Part shown: positions 43,498 through 54,335 of the stretch, piece by piece
Layout: every line of letters begins with the position of its first letter
Position numbering within the stretch: the first letter of the stretch is position 1
DNA from: Notolepis coatsorum
Lineage: Eukaryota; Chordata; Actinopteri; Aulopiformes; Paralepididae
DNA length: 64,000 nt
NCBI GenBank assembly: GCA_963971535.1
Contig: OZ020588.1
Coordinates: 126,737,870-126,801,869, forward strand
Reading direction: 5' to 3'
The notes under the pieces: model-generated
Database searches by the model: none
What the model was told of the DNA's origin: nothing
What the model saw: only the letters and a program-made list of their open reading frames with translations
Translations under genes and position numbers: made by a program

Positions 43498-44068
43498 GGC
43501 CCACACACTGGCCCACACACCGGCCCACATAATGGCCCACACACCGGCCCACATACGGCCCACACACTGGCCCACACACTACACCGGCCCACACACTACA
43601 CCGGCCCACACACTGGCCCACACACCGGCCCACACACTGGCCCACACACCGGCGCACACACCGGCCCACACACTGGCCCACACACTGGCCCACACACTGG
43701 CCCACACACTGGCCCACACACCGGCGCACACACCGGCCCACACACTGGCCCACACACTGGCCCACACACCGGCACACACACTGGCCCACATTAGTGGCCC
43801 ACACACCGACTCACACACCGGCCCACACACCGGCCCACAGACTGGCCCACATACTGGCCCACACACCGGCCCACACACCGGCCCACATACTGGCCCACAT
43901 TAGTGGCCCACACACCGACTCACACACTGGCCCACACACCGGCCCACACACTGGCCCACATTAGTGGCCCACACACCGACTCACACACTGGCCCACACAC
44001 TGGCCCACACACTGGCCCACACACCGGCCCACATTAGTGGCCCACACACTGGCCCACACACTGGCCCA
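43498..44068. repeat. 12-bp minisatellite GGCCCACACACY
   Basis: About 46 tandem units of GGCCCACACACC or GGCCCACACACT, with higher-order variants containing CATTAGTGGCCCACACACCGACTC repeated at least three times. It lies next to the right end of the hAT element. The long repetitive frames on both strands are by-products. Confidence 0.95.
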
Positions 44069-44113
44069 AAAAAAAAGTTTAAAAAAAAAAAAGTTAAAAA
44101 AAAAGTATAAAAA

Positions 44114-44144
<31 letters not shown>

Positions 44145-44148
44145 TTGG
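44069..44148. repeat. Poly-A / poly-T inverted pair
   Basis: A-rich tracts (44069-44117) directly followed by a run of about 27 T bases, able to form an A-T hairpin between the minisatellite and the hAT terminus. Confidence 0.85.
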
Positions 44149-44215
44149 ACCAGCCCACTTTGGTTCCGGCCCATCGGGATTCGTCCCGAACGTCCCGATG
44201 GCCAGTCCGCCACTG

Positions 44216-44351
44216 CCCGGCACTGTTATCGATCGTGGGCAGGGACAGCCGTAGGGTAGGATTACACACGCCTAAAGAAGCCAAGGAATACTGGAATCGA
44301 CATGGAGCAGAACCCCCAAGGCAGAACGAAACACTGTCTGAAAACAGATAA
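44216..44351 (+). pseudogene. L1-B ORF1, C-terminal part
   Basis: After the hAT element and its 8-bp duplication, the frame continues as LLSIVGRDSRRVGLHTPKEA and ends RQNETLSENR with a TAA. Adding the three ORF1 parts gives 386 codons including the stop, all in one frame. Confidence 0.85.
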
Positions 44352-45517
44352 GCCTTCTCATCTCTCTCTTTCTCTGTGTATATCAGTATTAGAATGACTT
44401 TATCTGGGCTCAACAAAAGTAGCAGATGATATGCATGCCGGCTACACCAAGGCATATTGTGTATAATATGATTCGTAATGCATTATATTTTCAGACCTCT
44501 GGTCTCCGTGGAGACAAGAACATATCATTGACAATAAGAACAATCTGGAATATTCTGGGCTTATCGCTCGACTGCTCTGGGTCACTTAGAAATCTCCCGA
44601 AAATACTAGTAGTCATGAACCCTGGGTAGGAAGATCATTCTGGAACATAACAACAGTCTGTTAGTATAGTGTATTCTACAACCTTCTAGAATATAATGCA
44701 CCATAACAACGAAGGCTTGCAACTCTAACATTAACATCCGGTGTGTAAAAGCATAAGCATATGATCAATTGACTGAAGTTTAATCAGGCCTTAATAAAAC
44801 TTAAAAAAAAAAAAATCAACCACAGCTAAACGTATGAGCACAACAAGGTTATTCTAACAATTTAAGTAATCACTCCACTGATGTAGAGATTGGCACATTG
44901 TAGCTCTAAAAGGCTCTGTTTTTCTCTTTTATTTAATTACTCAATTATGTTCTAGTGGCTTCTCCACGTTGAGTTTTATTCTATCTCCCACTCCTTATTT
45001 TTATCTTTTTTTTCTCTCTCTTTTATCTTACATTGTTCTTTCCCATTGTTCTTCAAGGTGTTAATGTTTCTCTACAATCTTTTCCTTTTTTCTGATGTTT
45101 CCTACATAAGTTAGTAGAGGGTTCAAATGAATATATCGATGAAAGTTTATTCTTTTTTTTTTCATTTTTCATAATATTTCATTACAGTAAGGGAAGGCGC
45201 AAGACCAAAAGCGACATTCTATTGTATTAGAATGAAAATGTTAGATCCTATGGCAATTAGCATAGGAAGATTAGGATTACAAAGCTCAGTTTGGGCAATC
45301 CGGTGGCCTAAGGGAGGGAGTCATACGCAGAGGATGTGTTTTTGGAACACAGGCCTGTACGACTCTCTGGGTGAGGGGAAAATAGGGGATTTTTATTTGT
45401 ATATATATATGTTTTTAAGCTCGGCTCTCAACGGGACCTCAATAATTGGATGTACATCTATTGTAGCTTCGCACTCCAGAAGCATTACCAAAAACTACAC
45501 AAAAACATGCATAGATT
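44352..45517 (+). other. L1-B inter-ORF region
   Basis: 1,166 bases with no strong coding signal. It is unusually long for an L1 inter-ORF spacer. The minus strand has no recognised repeat. A short upstream frame at 45232-45525 has no domain I know. Confidence 0.5.
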
Positions 45518-48500
45518 ATGGCTAGTTTGAATATAATGATATGGAACACTGGTGGGATAAACAAACAACACAAACGCAAAAGCGTGCTCACACTGATGAA
45601 AAAAGAACATGTGGACGTGGCTCTACTAAGCGAAACGCACATTTTAGAGGAAGACATAGATATGTTAGCGGATAACACATACCATAATATTAGTCACTCT
45701 TCTTTTGGTACGAGAACTCGAGGTGTAGCCATAGTCGTCAGACGTAAGTTAAATATCGAATTAAAGGGGGTATGGTCGGATGCGGAGGGGCGTATAACTA
45801 TAGCTAGGATTGTACACAATAACAGGAAAATAGCGTTGGCAGCGGTATATGCCCCAAATTTGTACGAAGAGGGTTTCTTCACTACACTAACCGATGAAAT
45901 GTTAAACCATCCCGATTACTCATTTATAATAGGTGCGGATTTTAATGCCATTTGGAATCCAAGGATGGACAAATCTTACCTCGCCTTTTCCAGCGAACAA
46001 AAAAATTCATCTAAAGCATTAAAGGATTGGTCAAAGATTACAGGTGTAAATGATTTATGGCGTTCACTTAATCCCACGACCCGAAAGTACTCTTGTCGAT
46101 CGGCGAGACATAACACATTATCCAGAATTGATTATGTCTTTGCATCCCCGAGACTATTTGATAAATATGAAGTGGAAATGATACCCAATGCACTATCAGA
46201 TCACTGTTATTTACTCCTAAAAGCAACATTTGGTATACTATCTTCCCGGGCCCCAAGATGGCGTTTTAATTCGATGCTGCTTAATAACAAGGAATTCATT
46301 ACACAACTCAAAGAAGCTCTCACAGTATTCCTACGGGAGAATGCAAACTCTGTGCAAGACCCCAGAATAATATGGATGTCGGTAAAGGGTATGATCAAGG
46401 ATTTCACTGATAGATTTTCCTCCATAATGCGCAAGAATCAATGCACAAAACTGTCTGAACTGGAAACGCTTTACTCAACGTTATTTAATTCTTTAAAATA
46501 CAACAACTCAACTAGACTAGAAAATCAAGTTAACGTACTAAAAACAGAGATCAATGCCATATACAGACAACAATCGGAAATGCAAATACGCAGCACAAGA
46601 CAACAGCAGTACTCCCAAGGTTCTAAACCTAGTCACCTATTAGCCATGCGATTAAGAATTAATGCAAAATTTGCAGATATAACTGCCATTAGAAAACAAC
46701 AAGTACTTGAAACAGACCCCAAAATAATAAACGATACATTCAAAGAATTCTACTCCGACTTATATAAATCAGAAACGACCTTTGATCAAAACAAAATGGA
46801 CACATATCTTAATCAAATTATTCTCCCTAAACTTTCGGAGGATGACGCTAAACAGTTAGAAGCACCGATCACACTAGAGGAACTCAAGAAGGCCATATCC
46901 GAAATGAAAAATGGTAAGGCTCCTGGAAGAGACGGTATCCTATCAGAAATGTACCTTTCTTGTTGGGACATAATTGGACCCTTATTACTAAATATGATCT
47001 TATACTCAGTCAAGGAGGGGAGCTTCCATAAACACGACAATATTGCACTCATTTCAGTACTTCTCAAAAAAGACAAAGACCCCACCGAGTGCGGTAGTTA
47101 CAGACCCTTAAGCCTCCTCGGAACCGATGTCAAACTGTACTCTAAGGTATTAGCCATCAGATTACAAAAGCATATGACGTCTTTAGTTCATCCGGACCAA
47201 ACTGGCTTCATAAGAGGTCGCCTGATCACTGATAACATAAGACGAATACTGCACGTACTAGATGCAGACAAAGAAGACACCATACCTAAGGCGATGCTGT
47301 CCCTGGATGCTATGAAAGCCTTTGACAGGCTGGAATGGTCGTATCTATGGGCAGTATTAGAAAGGATGGGGTTAGGAAAAGGATTCATTGATATGATTAA
47401 AGTATTATACAAAGACCCATCGGCCATGATTACAACAGGTACATTCATCTCCAAAATCTTTCCGGTATCACGCTCAGCCAGACAGGGTTGCCCTCTTAGT
47501 CCCGGACTATTCGATCTATCATTAGAGCCTTTAGCACAATATATAAGACAATCCCAATCCATAGAACCAATCGTAATCAAGGGCACACAACATAAAATTA
47601 GTTTATATGCGGACGACGTAATATTGTTCATGCAAAGCCCCAACACCACATTGCCTCATCTACTCAAGTTGATAGAGAACTTTGGTGATTTATCGGGATT
47701 TAAAATAAATTGGCCGAAGTCGGCTTTCCTTCCACTTAACACCCAGGCAAAAAAAGATACAACCCTCCCAGGTGAGATACCCATGGTAAAACATTTTAGA
47801 TGCTTGGGAGTGGAAATATTTCCCACCATAAGACAAACGGTGAAGCACAATTACACAAAAATACAGAACAAAATCAAAGACGACCTGGACAGGTGGGCAA
47901 AACTTAAAAACTCAGTACAGGCAAGGGTATCAATAGTTAAGATGGATGTACTACCTAGAATCAACTTCATCAGTTCAATGATACCGTTACCCCCTCCAGA
48001 GGGTTACTGGAAAAGATTACACTCCTCCACATACAAATTTATTTGGAATAACAAACCACCTCGCATAAAAAGATCCACCGCACAGAGAAATAAAGCAAAC
48101 GGTGGCATGGCAGTTCCAGATTTTTTCCAATATTTTAAGGCATACACATTAAGACCATTGACAATATGGTTTGATCCCCAGGCATTGGTATCCTGGAGAA
48201 AATTGGAAGAAAACATAGTAGCCCCACATAGACTGAAGGACATAGCACACACTAAACTACCAATCAAGCACTGTGAGCGGAAATTTGGCCCCATAATTAC
48301 CCATGCAATCCGGATATGGCGTGAAACACAAAAAAAATATCCTAACCCACAAGAATGGCATAATCATACTCCCTTATTCAATAACAATGCACTCTTAATT
48401 GAAAAACGTCCTATAAGATTCCCTATATGGGAAGAGCAAGGCATACACTCATTAGGGGATATTTTTAATAACCAGGGTTTTTGTAGTTATGGAGAAATAT

Positions 48501-49282
48501 GCACAAAGTTTAACCTCACCGAGTCCACATGGCTTTTTTACATACAGTTACGCCTATGTTTGAGGTCTCACGGTGTTCCATTAGACATACCAGTTGAACA
48601 CCACAGATACCACAAATTCTTCTATGAAAGAGAAACATCGAGAGGTTTTGTATCAGGTTTTTATTATCAATTACTAACGTCCTCGTATGAAACCCTCCAA
48701 CTAGACTCTGTCTGGAGGAGGGATATACCAGACCTGGAAAGTGACTTTGATTGGCAAGAAGCATGGGCAAATGTCCGTCTTACATCAAGGAACCCGGACC
48801 ATCAACAAATCAATCTTAACTATATTCACAGGACATACTTGACTCCTATAAGACTGAACAGAATGGGCCTTAAACAAGACTCAAAATGCTCCCAATGTAC
48901 AAATGGAGACGAAGGGACATTTATGCACATGTATTGGGACTGCCCACCAGTTAAGGCATTCTGGAAAGATGTGACCCATCAATTATCAAAACTCGTATCT
49001 TGGAATATACCAGTACACCCCTCTGTATTACTATTGAATGATGTTTTTGAGTTTGCAGTAAATCCACAGCTAAAGAGATTGGTTTTATCGGGTATCACAG
49101 TAGCTAAAAAACTGATCGCATCACGCTGGTTTCAACCGGAAAAAATTTGCCGGAAGGTTTGGTTTCTTACATATCTCGATGTGATTTATCAAGAAATATC
49201 TACAGCAAGAATTCTGGGTCTCAACGAATCCAAAATGTCAATGTGGTTAGAAGTGGTGGAGAGAATAAAAGCTAGCTTATAA
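45518..49282 (+). CDS. L1-B ORF2 protein: endonuclease and reverse transcriptase
   Basis: A complete 1,254-residue frame. The endonuclease domain (residues 1-240) keeps N10 (WNTGG), E39 (SETH), D141 (GADFN), D205 and the SDH at 227-229. The RT has [29 protein letters not shown] (D597), RQGCPLSPGLFDLSLEPL and the YADD box at 697-700. A C-terminal CSQCTNGDEGTFMHMYWDC knuckle lies at 1124-1142. No stop, frameshift or lost catalytic residue is visible. The protein would nick DNA and copy RNA at the nick. It belongs to the L1/Tx1 side of L1. It is the only complete replicase in the window. Confidence 0.95.
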   Translation: MASLNIMIWNTGGINKQHKRKSVLTLMKKEHVDVALLSETHILEEDIDMLADNTYHNISHSSFGTRTRGVAIVVRRKLNIELKGVWSDAEGRITIARIVHNNRKIALAAVYAPNLYEEGFFTTLTDEMLNHPDYSFIIGADFNAIWNPRMDKSYLAFSSEQKNSSKALKDWSKITGVNDLWRSLNPTTRKYSCRSARHNTLSRIDYVFASPRLFDKYEVEMIPNALSDHCYLLLKATFGILSSRAPRWRFNSMLLNNKEFITQLKEALTVFLRENANSVQDPRIIWMSVKGMIKDFTDRFSSIMRKNQCTKLSELETLYSTLFNSLKYNNSTRLENQVNVLKTEINAIYRQQSEMQIRSTRQQQYSQGSKPSHLLAMRLRINAKFADITAIRKQQVLETDPKIINDTFKEFYSDLYKSETTFDQNKMDTYLNQIILPKLSEDDAKQLEAPITLEELKKAISEMKNGKAPGRDGILSEMYLSCWDIIGPLLLNMILYSVKEGSFHKHDNIALISVLLKKDKDPTECGSYRPLSLLGTDVKLYSKVLAIRLQKHMTSLVHPDQTGFIRGRLITDNIRRILHVLDADKEDTIPKAMLSLDAMKAFDRLEWSYLWAVLERMGLGKGFIDMIKVLYKDPSAMITTGTFISKIFPVSRSARQGCPLSPGLFDLSLEPLAQYIRQSQSIEPIVIKGTQHKISLYADDVILFMQSPNTTLPHLLKLIENFGDLSGFKINWPKSAFLPLNTQAKKDTTLPGEIPMVKHFRCLGVEIFPTIRQTVKHNYTKIQNKIKDDLDRWAKLKNSVQARVSIVKMDVLPRINFISSMIPLPPPEGYWKRLHSSTYKFIWNNKPPRIKRSTAQRNKANGGMAVPDFFQYFKAYTLRPLTIWFDPQALVSWRKLEENIVAPHRLKDIAHTKLPIKHCERKFGPIITHAIRIWRETQKKYPNPQEWHNHTPLFNNNALLIEKRPIRFPIWEEQGIHSLGDIFNNQGFCSYGEICTKFNLTESTWLFYIQLRLCLRSHGVPLDIPVEHHRYHKFFYERETSRGFVSGFYYQLLTSSYETLQLDSVWRRDIPDLESDFDWQEAWANVRLTSRNPDHQQINLNYIHRTYLTPIRLNRMGLKQDSKCSQCTNGDEGTFMHMYWDCPPVKAFWKDVTHQLSKLVSWNIPVHPSVLLLNDVFEFAVNPQLKRLVLSGITVAKKLIASRWFQPEKICRKVWFLTYLDVIYQEISTARILGLNESKMSMWLEVVERIKASL

Positions 49283-49609
49283 TGGTAGTGTCTGGTTAGG
49301 AGTGAGGGATAATGGAGGTACTATCCAAGGAGGGGTCCGGGAGGGGGGGGTTCGAGCTGGAGCATATGTGTGTAGGGTTTTAGAAAATAGGTATTAGGGG
49401 TATATCCTGTATAAGGCATTTGTATAATTGGTAATTTCGTTGGATATACACTGTATACGGTAAAATATTATTATAGACTTTTTTTTGTTTTCTGTTTCTG
49501 TACTTGCATGTCATTTTAGCTACCTTGATTGTTGGTTTCATTATGCATTGTGTGTTGAGTACTGACTTTTAATAATTTTTGTTTTGCAATAATAATAAAA
49601 AAAAAAAAA
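49283..49609 (+). other. L1-B 3' UTR and poly-A
   Basis: About 310 bases containing a G-rich tract (GGGAGGGGGGGTTCGAGC) and ending AATAATAATAAAAAAAAAAA. The G-rich run just after the stop also occurs in the L1-C copy. Confidence 0.8.
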
Positions 49610-49633
49610 AAAAGCTGAAAATAAAATATTATA

Positions 49634-49649
49634 AAACATGGAACAGTCT
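49634..49649. repeat. L1-A target duplication, right copy
   Basis: AAACATGGAACAGTCT, identical to 25216-25231. Confidence 0.9.
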
Positions 49650-49960
49650 CCCCATTGCCATAAGGGAAAGCCCCACCCTTGCTTCTTTTATAGGGCAACA
49701 AAAAATGGCTGAAGTCCAACCAGTCATGTGAACACATGTGACATGCTGTAATGTATTTGTACATTTTCTTTACTGTTTTTTTGTGACCAGTTTTTATGTA
49801 TTTGTACATTTCTTACTGTTTCTATGAGTCCTGTTTTTATGTTTGGGGACAACGGATGGAAATTAGCCTCGTGCTAAATCCGGCAATTTTTACACTCCAC
49901 AGTGTTCATTAATTTTGCATTGTCCCGTCCAAATAAACGAATTAAAATAAAAAAAAAACT
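49650..49960 (+). pseudogene. Host LINE, C-terminus and 3' UTR
   Basis: The first 80 bases encode PIAIRESPTLASFIG and continue the WNSL frame interrupted at 25231. The UTR contains GGGGACAACGGATGGAAATT and AGCCTCGTGCTAAATCC and ends CCAAATAAACGAATTAAAAT with an A run. The ending is typical of a common fish LINE. Confidence 0.85.
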
Positions 49961-50233
49961 GTCACACAGCAAACCTACATACCTTTAATCGATGTACTGA
50001 ACCAACATTATTTTAATTCCATTCCATATGAAGAATATAAAAAGAGCAGGTGCTCAGGGAGCTACACGGTGCCAGACCCCCCTGATCTGTTTGATGGAAC
50101 TACATGGTGACAAAACAAGATCCTGGTGGAATGTAAATAAATACATAAACTGTAAACCTACAGTATATTGGGATATAGGAAACATGAAACATCTAAAAGA
50201 GAATGAAAGAGGGATGACAGACCTCAGTAGAGA
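49961..50233. other. No recognised feature
   Basis: Between the LINE tail and the next hAT-like end I see no repeat or coding domain. Confidence 0.4.
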
Positions 50234-50445
50234 GCAGTGTTAATTTAGTCAATGAAAAATGATGACTACATTTGTTCGTCAACAAAGCTTTTTCCCCTGA
50301 CGACAACGAGACGAGACGTCACGCTAATGGAGATCATGTGACACTAACGTGACAAAATGATTCATGCAATGTCGACAAAACAAAATGTAGTTTGCAAAAT
50401 AAAATCTTGCTAAACATTTATTCAACTTCAACGTCAACACTGTTT
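50234..50445 (+). mobile_element. hAT-like terminal fragment
   Basis: CAGTGTTAATTTAGTCAATG at 50234 has the form of a hAT end and continues with GACGACAACGAGACGAGACG. No complementary right end was found, so this is a one-ended fragment or a misread. Confidence 0.4.
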
Positions 50446-50453
50446 ACTTGGGA

Positions 50454-50665
50454 TCATCCCTATGTTCCCCGGGTCCTATGTTCCCCGGGTTCTATGTTCC
50501 CCGCTTTGATTGATTAATAGATTGAAAATGTTATTAATTTTTATTATTTTATTAATTATTAATGTCCGCGTTGTTTCGAACGGTTAAGCTTAGGCCCTCT
50601 TTCGAACTGGTTAAGGTTAGAGTTTGGAATCAGGGCTGGTGGACCCGGGGAACATAGACATGCTC
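50454..50665. repeat. Small inverted-repeat element (TATGTTCCCCGGGTCC ends)
   Basis: The left end CATCCCTATGTTCCCCGGGT and the right end, reversed, CATGTCTATGTTCCCCGGGT are inverted copies about 170 bases apart. The left end is tripled as TATGTTCCCCGG units. No ORF. The type is unknown. Confidence 0.6.
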
Positions 50666-50774
50666 CCATTTACTTGCTACTTGTTAGCTAATAGGAACTC
50701 GTTTGCAGACAGGAGAGTAACAAACATAATTGTCATTGCGGAACCATTATCCCCAACACATCGCTCCGTGGGTG

Positions 50775-53700
50775 TTTTATTTTTTTATAATTTTTTAAAC
50801 AAACATATAGACAAACATGACAACACACGATAAGATATACAAGCATTATTAACAGTGCACATCCAATGAAATCACCTTATAGTTAAATGTCTTATACAGG
50901 ATATACCCCCAATACCTGCTATCTAATACCCTACACACATATGCTCTAGCTCATACCCCCCCCTCCCGGACCCCCCATTGGATAATCCATCCATTATACC
51001 TCGCTCCTAACCAGACACTACCATTATATGCTAGCTTTTATTATCTCCACCACTTCTAACCACATTGTCATTTTGGATTCATTGAGACCCAAAATTCTAG
51101 CTGTAGATATTTCTTGATAAATCACATCGAGATATGTAATAATCCAGACCTTTCGGCACATCATCGTGATGCTATCAGCTTTTTAGCCACTGTGATACCC
51201 GATAAAACCAATCTCTTTAGCTGTGGATTTACTGCATACTCAAAAACATCATTCAGCAGTAGTACAGAGGGGTGTACAGGTATATTCAGAGTTAAGAGAT
51301 TTGATAATTGCTGGGTCACCTCTTTCCAGAATATTTTAACTGGTGGGCAGTCCCAGTACATGTGCATAAATGTCCCCTCGTCCCCATTTGTACATAAGGA
51401 GCATTTGGAGTCTTGTTTAACACCCATTTTTTTCAGTCTTATAGGAGTCAAGTATGTCCTGTGAATATAGTTAAGATTTATTTGTTGATGGTCCGGGTTC
51501 CTTGATGTAAATTGAATATTTGCCCAGGCTTCTTGCCAATCAAAGGTCTGATATATCCCTCCTCCAGACGGAGTCTAGGTGGAGGGTTTCATATGAGGAC
51601 GTTAGTAATTGATGATAAAAATCTGAAACAAAACCTCTCTATGTCTCTCTTTCATAGAAGAATTTGTTGTATCTGTGGTGTTCAATTGGTATCTTTAATG
51701 GAACACTGTGAGACTTCAAACTTAACAATAACTGTGTGTAAAAAAAATTGTGGACTTGGTGAGATTAAATTGTTTGCGTATTTCTTCATAGCTACAGAAA
51801 CCCTGTTTGTTAAAAACATCACCTAATGAGTGTATGCCTTGCTTTTCCCATATAGGGAATCTTATACGTCGTTTTCCAATCAAGAGTGCATTGTTATTGA
51901 ATAAGGGAGTATGATTATGCCATTTATGTGGATTAGAATGTTTTTTTTGTGTTTCACGCCATATCCGGATCACATGAGTAATTATGGGGCCAAATTTCCG
52001 TTCGCATTGCTTAATTGATCATTTAGTGTATGCTATGTCCTTCAGTCTATGTGGGGCTACTATATTTTCTTCTAATTTTCTCCAGGATACTAATGCTTGG
52101 GGATCAAACCATGTTGTCAATGGTCTTAAAGTGTATGCCTTAAAATAGTGGAAAAAATCTGGAAATGCCATACCACCGTCTGCTTTGTTTCTCTGTGCGG
52201 TGGATCTTTTTATACGTGGTGGTTTGTTATTCCAAATAAATTTGTATGTGGAGGAGTGTAATTTTTTCCAGTAACCCTCTGGAGGGGGTAACGGTAGCAT
52301 TGAGCTGAAGAAGTTGATTCTAGGTAGTACGTCCATCTTAACTATTGATATCCGTGCCTGTACTGAGTTTTTAAGTTTTGACCACCTATCAAGGTCGTCT
52401 TTGATTTTGTTTTGGATTTTTATGTAATTGTGCTTCACCGTTTGTCTTATGGTGTGGAATATTTCCACTCCCAAGCATCTAAAGTGTTTTACCATAGGTA
52501 TCTCTACTGGGAGGGTTATATATTTTTTTGCAGGGGCGTTAAGTGGAAGGAAACCCGACTTCGTCCAATTTATCTTAAATCCCGATAAATCTCCAAAGTC
52601 CTCAATTAACTCGAGCAGATGAGGCAATGTGGTGTTGGGGTTTTGCATGAACAGTATTACGTCGTCCGCATATAAACTAATTTTATGTTGTGTGCCCTTG
52701 ATTACGATTGGTTCTATGGATTGGGATTGTCTTATATATTGTGCTAAAGGCTCTAATGATAGATCGAATAGTCCGGGACTAAGATGGCAACCCTGTCTAG
52801 CTGAGCGTGATACCGGAAAGATTCCGGAGGTGATTATACGTTGTAATCATGGCCGATGGGTCTTTGTATACTACTTTAATCATATCAATGAAACCTTTAC
52901 CTAACCCCATCCTTTTTAATACTGCCCATAGATACGACCATTCCAGCCTGTCAAAAGCTTTCATTGCATCCAGGGACAACATCGCCTTAGGTATGGTGTC
53001 GTCCTTGTCAGCATCTAGTACGTGCAGTATTCGTCTTATGTTATCAGTGATCAATCGGCCTCTTATGAAGCCAGTTTGGTCCGGATGAACTAAAGACGTC
53101 ATATGCTTTTGTAATCTGATGGCTAATACTTTAGAGTACAATTTGATATCGGTTCCGAGGAGGCTTAAGGGTCTATAACTACCGCACTCGGTGGGGTCTT
53201 TGTCTTTTTTAAGGAGGACTGTTATGAGTGCAATATTGTCGTTCTTATGGAAGTTCCCCTCCTTGACTGAGTATAAAATCATATTTAATAATAAGGGTCC
53301 AATTATGTCCCAACAAGAGAGGTACATTTCTGGTGGGATACCGTCTCTTCCAGGAGCCTTACCACTTTGCATTTCGGATATGGCCTTCTTGAGTTCCTCT
53401 AGTGTGATCGGAGTTTCGTCATCCTCTGGAAGTTTAGGGAGATTAATTTGATTAAGATATGTGTCCATTTTGTTTTGATCGAAGGTCGTTTCTGATTTAT
53501 ACAAGTTGGTGTAGAATTCTTTGAATGTCGCGTTTATTTCTTCTGGGTCTGTAACAAGTACTTGTTGTGCTCTAATGGTAGTTATATCTGCAAATTTTGC
53601 ATTAACTCTTAATCGCATAGCTAATAGGTGACTTGGTTTAGAACCTTGAGAGTACTGTTGTTGTCTTGTGCTGCGTATTTGTATTTCCGATTGTTGTCTG

Positions 53701-53796
53701 TATATGGCATTGATCTCTTTTTTTAGTACATTGACTTGATTTTCCAGTCGAATCGTAGTTGTTGTATTTTAAAGAATTAAATAACGTTGAGTAAAG
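50775..53796 (-). mobile_element. L1-C: 5'-truncated L1 of the L1-B family
   Basis: The minus strand carries the last two thirds of ORF2 and the 3' UTR. The 3' end is the T-rich stretch at 50775-50800 on the plus strand. Similarity to L1-B stops at 53796, inside ORF2. The flanks TCCGTGGGTG (50765-50774) and TCTGTGGGTG (53797-53806) are a likely target duplication with one mismatch. It lies about 1.2 kb from the end of L1-B and in the opposite sense. Confidence 0.88.
51046..53796 (-). pseudogene. L1-C ORF2 remnant
   Basis: The protein matches L1-B ORF2 from about residue 310 to the end but lies in several frames: 53618-52797 ([16 protein letters not shown] to the RT finger, with [14 protein letters not shown]), 52648-52019 (just after the YADD region, to AYTLRPLTTWFDP), 51973-51722 and 51451-51161 (CSLCTNGDEGTFMHMYWDCP). 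Frameshifts fall near 52800, 52015 and between 51720 and 51450. The endonuclease is missing. Its protein similarity to L1-B is high. Confidence 0.88.
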
Positions 53797-53812
53797 TCTG
53801 TGGGTGAATTAT

Positions 53813-54094
53813 TGTAATGTTCTGGGGTTTTGTGTGTCGCTCTAGTTGTATGGTCTTAGGGGCACCACGGTTATGCTGGGGGTGTTGTTTCCCCCCGGGA
53901 GCTTATGGGAGGACGGACCGGATGTTACGTTGTTGTTGTGAAGCTAGCGTATTAGCAGGTAGCTGTGTTGTGTAAGAGAAGGGAAGTATCAACTTGTAAA
54001 ACTCCATATTGAGCTGGAAATAAAGCACCATACAGAAAAGGAAACTCTCTTCTTTCTTCCCTACATTAGGCCTACTGCATGACGGATCGCTACA
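53813..54094 (+). mobile_element. Solo LTR-like element (282 bp)
   Basis: It starts TGTAATGTTCTGGGG and ends GGATCGCTACA, with TTAT on both sides (53809-53812 and 54095-54098). A GGAAATAAAGC signal near 54018 would be the poly-A site. No internal sequence remains. The 4-bp duplication is short, so chance is not excluded. Confidence 0.55.
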
Positions 54095-54098
54095 TTAT

Positions 54099-54332
54099 GT
54101 TGATCCACCACAATAGAACACATTAAATAGCTTACATAAGTCTAACCAGCTAGCACTAACGTTAGCTTTTTTTGTTTAGAAAAAGCTCACGCCAATTTAT
54201 GAGGCTGTAACTGAGTGGCGAGATGTAGTATATTTTTGATGGTTATTAGACATTATTATAGCATAATCATAATGGCCAGTTGAGAGCAGACAATAATGTG
54301 GATTGAGCCATCTGTCCCCACGGCTGGAAGAG
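54099..54332. other. No recognised feature
   Basis: Nothing identifiable is seen between the solo LTR and the next DNA element. Confidence 0.4.
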
Positions 54333-54335
54333 TAA

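Noticed and set aside
43471-43903. Frames of GPHT and VCGP repeats
   Set aside because: They come from the 12-bp minisatellite and occur on both strands and in several frames, as expected for a repeat without coding constraint.
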